DNA of 11,670 bases from the NCBI GenBank assembly GCA_035551475.1, contig DASZMX010000145.1, positions 1-11,670 on the forward strand, read 5' to 3'. A program made the position numbers and the translations under genes. This DNA comes from DASZMX01 sp035551475 (GTDB lineage Bacteria > Verrucomicrobiota > Verrucomicrobiia > Limisphaerales > Palsa-1400). Below, in pieces: positions 7,726-11,670 of this stretch; within the stretch, counting starts at the first letter, position 1, and each line of letters starts with the position of its first letter. The notes beneath the pieces are model-generated. The model worked only from the letters and a program-made list of their open reading frames with translations, ran no database searches and was not told the DNA's origin.

Positions 7726-7998
7726 TCAGTCCGATTCCTCGACTCTAAAAGCAGCCTGGAACGAGGGATATAGCAGCCAGCCCATAAACCGTTTAAAGTA
7801 AACAAACCGTTCTTCCACCGGGCCGGGATTCAAGCGGCGTTTGTTCCTTTTCCAGGTTAGATAGGCGTCCAGGATAATGCTGAATGTGAGGAGCAAAGCC
7901 AGGGAGGCAACCGTCCAGGCCAGCACGCCAAGTTTACCCTGGCCAATATTGTCGTGACTGACTCCAGCCGGCAGTAGCTTGTCGATAGTTTTGAACAT
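7726..7998 (-). CDS. Small single-helix membrane protein, unknown function
   Basis: A 90-residue hypothetical protein that I do not recognise. One clear transmembrane helix covers about residues 24-48 (LGVLAWTVASLALLLTFSIILDAYL). It is followed by a strongly basic stretch (WKRNKRR, 49-55) that should stay in the cytoplasm under the positive-inside rule. The rest is a soluble tail with an aromatic patch (FVYFKRFMGWLLYPSF, 65-80) that could lie on the membrane. The ATG at 7998 is the only usable start, since an in-frame TGA lies 12 bases upstream. No good ribosome site is visible. The gene follows pheT after a 116-base gap and ends tail-to-tail against the M16 operon. The coherent membrane topology and the fact that it exactly fills the gap support a real gene, but without homologues it could be spurious. 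Confidence 0.55.
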   Translation of the reverse strand: MFKTIDKLLPAGVSHDNIGQGKLGVLAWTVASLALLLTFSIILDAYLTWKRNKRRLNPGPVEERFVYFKRFMGWLLYPSFQAAFRVEESD

Positions 7999-8030
7999 AG
8001 ATGTTAGTTTTCATGTTGCTTTCGTGGAAT

Positions 8031-8052
8031 GCGGAAATGGGAATCCTTCCGC
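8031..8052. repeat. Short inverted repeat in the gap between pheT and the small membrane gene
   Basis: GCGGAA (8031-8036) and TTCCGC (8047-8052) can form a six-base stem with a ten-base loop. It is not followed by a T tract on either strand, so it is not an obvious intrinsic terminator. It may be chance or part of the untranslated leader of the small gene. Confidence 0.3.
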
Positions 8053-8106
8053 ACCTCGCACGTTACCTTGACAGCGAGTTATCGGAAGGTTCAAGCTTTT
8101 TCTTTA

Positions 8107-8127
8107 GCGGGAACTTAAGTTTCCCGC
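8107..8127 (-). terminator. Hairpin spanning the pheT stop codon, no T tract
   Basis: GCGGGAA (8107-8113) and TTCCCGC (8121-8127) form a seven-base, GC-rich stem with a seven-base loop. The pheT stop codon (TAA, 8117-8115) lies at its centre. In the pheT direction the stem is followed by TAAAGAAAAAG, which is A-rich and not T-rich, so it does not fit the classical intrinsic terminator. It could stabilise the mRNA 3' end, pause polymerase, or act with Rho. Role uncertain. Confidence 0.4.
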
Positions 8128-10541
8128 AAAGTCGCGCCGAGACGCTGTTTGAATTCTGTAAGAATCTGGTCGTGCGCGGCGTTGACTTCAGGCTCGGTCA
8201 AAGTGCGCTCGGGATGCCGGTAGGTGAAGGCGTAGGCCACACTTTTCTGGCCGGCGGGAATATTTGTGCCCCGGAAAACGTCGAAGAGATCGACGCGCTC
8301 GAGATTCGCCGGCTTCATTCGTTTGACAACCTGCAGGACGTCGTCATGCGTCGCCGTCTCAGTCAAAAGCATGGCTACGTCACGGCGCACGGTCGGGTGG
8401 GTCGGAAGCGTCTTGAAGGATTTGGCGGGCGACCGGCGCGCGAGCAGCAGGTCGAGGTTTAATTCCGCCAGCAGGGCCGCATCACGCAAGTCATGGCGTT
8501 TGGCGACGAGAGGCGAGACCTGGCCGATCCGGCCCACGATGTTTTTGCCGAGCTGAATCGAGGCGGATTCGAGAAAAAGCGGTCCGCCGGCAGGTTCTGC
8601 GATCCAGGTGACGCCGCGCAGGCCGAAATTTTCCAGGAATTCTTCGAGCATTCCCTTCAGATCGAAGATGTCCGCCGTTTCGTCGCGTTCAGCTCCCGCC
8701 CAAAAAAGCGGCAAGCGTCGGCCCGTCAAAGCCATCGCCAGACGGCGCTCTTCCCGTGGCTTGCCGCCTTCTGACAGGAAAACGCGGCCGATTTCGAACA
8801 GCGCCAGGTCGCCATTCTTATGACTTAGATTGCGGCGCATGGTTTCCAACAGGCCGGGCAGCAGGCTGAGGCGCAGGACATTCATGTCACTGCTTAACGG
8901 ATTGCGCAAAGCGACGGGCGCAGCATTGGAAGCGAGCGCGGCGGAGCTGTCGGATATGAGAGTTTGGCCTTGCGTCTCCGTCAAACCAATTCCAGTCAAG
9001 ATGCGACGCGCCTCGGCGAGGGCGTCATAGGTCGTGTCAAACGAATTACATCCCAAGGCGCCGCGGGGCGGGGTCGAAGGAATCTTATCGATGCCGTAAA
9101 GCCGTGTGATCTCCTCGATCAGGTCAATTTCACGCTTGAGATCGACCCGAAAAGTCGGAAGGCGGAAAGTGGACTGTTGCTCGCCTGCCGCGGTGCGCTC
9201 CAGGTTCAGGCGGAGGAGAAACTCATCCTGCTGGGAGGATGGAAGATCAACGCCCAGGCATTGCGAAGCGCGGGCGTGGCGCAGCGTGATTTGCTTCGGC
9301 GCGGGCGGCGCGGGAAACGCGTCCAACGCCTCCTCCAGCAGGGCGCCCCCGGCGGTTTCGAGGATAAGTTGCGCCGCCCGGCGGCTGGCCCAATCACAAA
9401 TCCCAATATCGGCGCCGCGTTCGAACCGGTACGAAGCGTCGGTGCGAAGCTCCAGCTTCTTGGAGGTGGCGCGAATATTTTGCGGCTTGAAATAAGCGCT
9501 TTCGAGAAGGACATCTGTCGTGTCGGGCTTTACTTCGCTATTTTCCCCGCCCATGACGCCTGCCAAGGCGATGCCTTTGGCTTCATCAGCAATCAACAAC
9601 ATTTGCGCCGTAAGCGTATGTTCCTTGCGGTCGAGCGTGGTGAATTTTTCACCTTCGTGGGCGCGGCGCACAATGATTTTGGGAGTTGCGCCCAGAAGCC
9701 GGAAATCGAACGCATGCAAAGGCTGGCCAACTTCGAACATCACATAATTGGTGACATCGACGACGTTGTTGATGCTGCGCAATCCCACTTTTTCCAGCAT
9801 GGCGCGGAGCCAATCCGGGCTGGGGCCGATCTTCACGCCACGCAACAAACGGGCCGTGTAACGCGGGCACAACTCAGCGTCATCGACGCGCAGGCCGACG
9901 GACGAGGCGATCGGATCCGCGCTCAACTGCGCGGGTGTAAAGTTTATTTCCGGCAGCCGCAGGGGATTGCCGGTCAGCGCGCTGATCTCGCGCGCAATGC
10001 CGATAACGCTGTTCCAATCCGGCCGGTTGGGAGTGATTTCCAAGTCGTAAACAACATCGGTTCCGGCGCGGCCCAGATATTCGGCGAACGGCTGGCCGAC
10101 GGTGGCGTCCTCGCGCAAAATGAGCAGCCCATCCACTTGATCGGGCAGCCCCAGCTCCTGGGGCGAGCACAGCATCCCGTGCGATTCCACGCCGCGAATT
10201 TTGCCTACCTTGATGGTGAGCGGCGCTTCGTTGGGCTTGGCGGCGGGCAGCGTGGATCCTGGCAAAATCAAGGGGACTTTGTCGCCGGCCTTGAAATTTT
10301 GCGCGCCGCAGACGATCTGGCGTTCGCCCTGGCCGTCGTGCACGCGACAGAGCGAAAGTTTATCGGCGTTGGGATGGCGGTCGCGGGTGAGAACTTGCGC
10401 CACGACGATGCCCTCAAATTCGCCGCCGATCTTTTTCATGCTCTCGACTTCAAGGCCGAGCAGAGTCAACCGCTCGGCGAGTTCCGCCGGCGACCACGAA
10501 AAATCGACGTATTGTCTAAGCCAGTTTAAGGTGAGCTTCAT
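8115..10541 (-). CDS. pheT: Phenylalanine-tRNA ligase beta subunit
   Basis: The 808-residue beta chain of the cytoplasmic alpha2beta2 phenylalanyl-tRNA synthetase, which with PheS charges tRNA-Phe. Length and domain order are those of the full bacterial form. The N-terminal region (MKLTLNWLRQYVD) is followed by the EMAP/OB-type tRNA-binding domain (about 40-150; HPNADKL at 56-62, GVESHGMLCS at 117-126). The B3/B4 editing domain covers about 210-395 (NNVVDVTNYVMFE, GQPLHAFD, GVMGGENSEV). The B5 domain is about 412-485 (FRVDLKREIDLIEEITRLYG). The catalytic-like core is about 495-700 (RNPLSSDMNVLR, LFEIGRVF). The C-terminal anticodon-binding FDX-ACB domain is about 712-806 (HPTVRRDVA, LFDVF, YRHPERTLTE). 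The start ATG overlaps the stop of the upstream zinc-ribbon gene as ATGA. pheS, the usual upstream neighbour, is absent here and must lie elsewhere. Confidence 0.98.
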   Translation of the reverse strand: MKLTLNWLRQYVDFSWSPAELAERLTLLGLEVESMKKIGGEFEGIVVAQVLTRDRHPNADKLSLCRVHDGQGERQIVCGAQNFKAGDKVPLILPGSTLPAAKPNEAPLTIKVGKIRGVESHGMLCSPQELGLPDQVDGLLILREDATVGQPFAEYLGRAGTDVVYDLEITPNRPDWNSVIGIAREISALTGNPLRLPEINFTPAQLSADPIASSVGLRVDDAELCPRYTARLLRGVKIGPSPDWLRAMLEKVGLRSINNVVDVTNYVMFEVGQPLHAFDFRLLGATPKIIVRRAHEGEKFTTLDRKEHTLTAQMLLIADEAKGIALAGVMGGENSEVKPDTTDVLLESAYFKPQNIRATSKKLELRTDASYRFERGADIGICDWASRRAAQLILETAGGALLEEALDAFPAPPAPKQITLRHARASQCLGVDLPSSQQDEFLLRLNLERTAAGEQQSTFRLPTFRVDLKREIDLIEEITRLYGIDKIPSTPPRGALGCNSFDTTYDALAEARRILTGIGLTETQGQTLISDSSAALASNAAPVALRNPLSSDMNVLRLSLLPGLLETMRRNLSHKNGDLALFEIGRVFLSEGGKPREERRLAMALTGRRLPLFWAGAERDETADIFDLKGMLEEFLENFGLRGVTWIAEPAGGPLFLESASIQLGKNIVGRIGQVSPLVAKRHDLRDAALLAELNLDLLLARRSPAKSFKTLPTHPTVRRDVAMLLTETATHDDVLQVVKRMKPANLERVDLFDVFRGTNIPAGQKSVAYAFTYRHPERTLTEPEVNAAHDQILTEFKQRLGATLRET

Positions 10542-11659
10542 GAATGGGCGGGCAGGGGCTTTTCGAAATCAGCGGCCGGGAGAGGTTTGTCCACCTCGAT
10601 GTTTTGATACGTCTCGCTAATGGCGCCGCGGATTTTGGAAGCGCGCAATAACTGAGCTTTGACGGTGGCGTTCGTTTCGGCCTTGTAGGCGGCGTCATCC
10701 AGCTTGCCTTCGAGCACGAGTTTGGCCTGGGCGACGAGCAGGTTCTTTTTGTTGATCCAGAGTTGAAGCTTCATGGCGTTTTCTTCGCCCGCCAGGACAT
10801 AGCAATCCTGGCCGTTCAGGGATTCGCTGTTCGTCTTGGCAAAATCATTGGAGGAGGAAGCCGGGTTGTCTTTATCCTCGAAAAACATCTCGATCAACAT
10901 CATGCCGAGCGTGCCGGACGTGCCCGAAGCCTGGGAGAGCGCCGCTTCGCGGCTTTTCACCTTTGTGGGATACGGCCCCAGCGCGACGTAATTTCCCTTG
11001 CCGGCGCACCAGGTCGCACCCTTGAGGGCCGATTGTCCGGCCTGAAGCGACCATTCCAGCCGATAAAGGTCGGGGCGCGCCAAAGCGAGCGAAGTGTCAG
11101 CCGTGAGGCTGATGGATTTCATTGCGGGATTGCCGGGCACGAGTTCCGACATGTCCAGAGTGGCCGTGGTTTTGCCATTGGCGGAGTAGCCCTTCATCGC
11201 TTTGTAGGTGGCTCCGACTTTTCGCATGATCTCAGACGCAGAAGGCTCCGGCGGCGGTGGCGGCGGATTGTTGGCGGCGGCTTCGGCGGCTTCCTTTTCG
11301 GCCTTTTTCTCCTCGTACTGATGATAATATTTCGGTCCGAGCAGAACGCCCGCGACGACCAGCGCGACGCCGGCAATGGTCCAGCCAATGGCTTGCGGCG
11401 TGAATTTGCTTTTCTTCTTTACTGGACGTTCCAGCGGCGACGGCGCAAACGTGGTGGGCTTGTGCTCGGAGGTGGAAATTGCCGTCTTTAATTTTGGATT
11501 CAGTCCCGGCATGCCCTGGCCGGGCGTGGATTCGATTTTATCGGGCGGAATGGTGATGGGTTGATGGCATAGCGGGCAGTCCACCTGCATCCCAATATGT
11601 TCGGAGCTCGCGGAAATGGGCTGATGACAATTCGGACACGCAAATGTGAAATCACTCAT
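10538..11659 (-). CDS. Zinc-ribbon, single-pass membrane protein with LolA-like outer domain
   Basis: A 373-residue protein of three parts. Residues 1-40 form a small zinc ribbon with two knuckles, C8-P-N-C11 and C28-P-L-C31, each followed by HQPI. After a Pro/Ser/Lys linker (41-90) comes one transmembrane helix (about 91-108). Beyond it are a charged E/K/A helix (115-130), six consecutive prolines (132-137) and a soluble domain (about 140-360). That domain resembles the LolA-like/DUF2092 beta fold (RPDLYRLEW, GNYVALGPYP, later LQLWINKKNLLVAQ). The ribbon should face the cytoplasm and the last domain the periplasm. In this family such domains bind lipid or lipoprotein, but that function is inferred from weak fold-level resemblance only. 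I recall this architecture mainly from Verrucomicrobia. The ATG at 11659 lies just inside the window edge with no clear ribosome site, so upstream context is missing. Its stop overlaps the pheT start by four bases. Confidence 0.82.
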   Translation of the reverse strand: MSDFTFACPNCHQPISASSEHIGMQVDCPLCHQPITIPPDKIESTPGQGMPGLNPKLKTAISTSEHKPTTFAPSPLERPVKKKSKFTPQAIGWTIAGVALVVAGVLLGPKYYHQYEEKKAEKEAAEAAANNPPPPPPEPSASEIMRKVGATYKAMKGYSANGKTTATLDMSELVPGNPAMKSISLTADTSLALARPDLYRLEWSLQAGQSALKGATWCAGKGNYVALGPYPTKVKSREAALSQASGTSGTLGMMLIEMFFEDKDNPASSSNDFAKTNSESLNGQDCYVLAGEENAMKLQLWINKKNLLVAQAKLVLEGKLDDAAYKAETNATVKAQLLRASKIRGAISETYQNIEVDKPLPAADFEKPLPAHS

Positions 11660-11670
11660 AGAGTCGTTGT

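Noticed and set aside
8001..8462. 153-codon plus-strand frame beginning in the pheT downstream gap
   Set aside because: Most of it is antisense to the conserved pheT C-terminus, and it shows no domain or convincing ribosome site.
8964..10529. Open frame of 521 codons on the plus strand, opposite pheT
   Set aside because: It lies wholly antisense to an unmistakable pheT. Its translation shows no recognisable domain, and long antisense frames are common in GC-rich genes.

Overview
The window reads as ordinary, gene-dense bacterial chromosome: moderately high GC, almost no spacer DNA, and no tRNA, rRNA, CRISPR array, insertion sequence or phage gene that I can see. The mixture suggests a Gram-negative member of the Verrucomicrobiota/PVC group, perhaps Pedosphaera- or Limisphaera-like. 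The pointers are a zinc-ribbon/membrane/LolA-like protein next to pheT, secreted M16 peptidase pairs, and multidomain histidine kinases carrying GAF and PAS domains. This taxonomic guess comes from remembered family distributions and was not searched.

Layout. (1) Positions 2-2922, plus strand: two sensor histidine kinases joined by an ATGA stop/start overlap. The first enters from the left edge and lacks its N-terminus. The second is an unusual fusion with a degenerate receiver domain in front, then GAF, PAS, HisKA and HATPase. (2) Positions 2929-4509, minus strand: a five-helix membrane enzyme of the LtaS/MdoB-like phosphoglycerol transferase (sulfatase) family. (3) Positions 4510-4690: the only sizeable divergent promoter region, 181 bp. 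(4) Positions 4691-7725, plus strand: a translationally coupled pair of exported M16 proteins. One has an intact zinc site with a long coiled insertion, and the other has lost the zinc motif. (5) Positions 7726-7998, minus strand: a small one-helix membrane protein of unknown function. (6) Positions 8115-11659, minus strand: a zinc-ribbon/transmembrane/LolA-like protein whose stop codon overlaps the start of pheT, the phenylalanine-tRNA ligase beta subunit.

Working together: the two kinases are probably co-translated and may form one phosphorelay, since the second carries its own receiver-like domain and no separate response regulator lies in the window. The M16 pair should form an active/inactive heterodimeric peptidase in the periplasm. 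The sulfatase-family enzyme probably modifies an envelope glycan or lipid. The pheT pairing looks like a housekeeping gene sharing an operon with an envelope protein.

I found no convincing undescribed defence or mobile system. The points most worth checking are the kinase pair with its odd receiver, the apparent serine nucleophile in the LtaS-like enzyme, and the coupling of the zinc-ribbon protein to pheT without pheS beside it.
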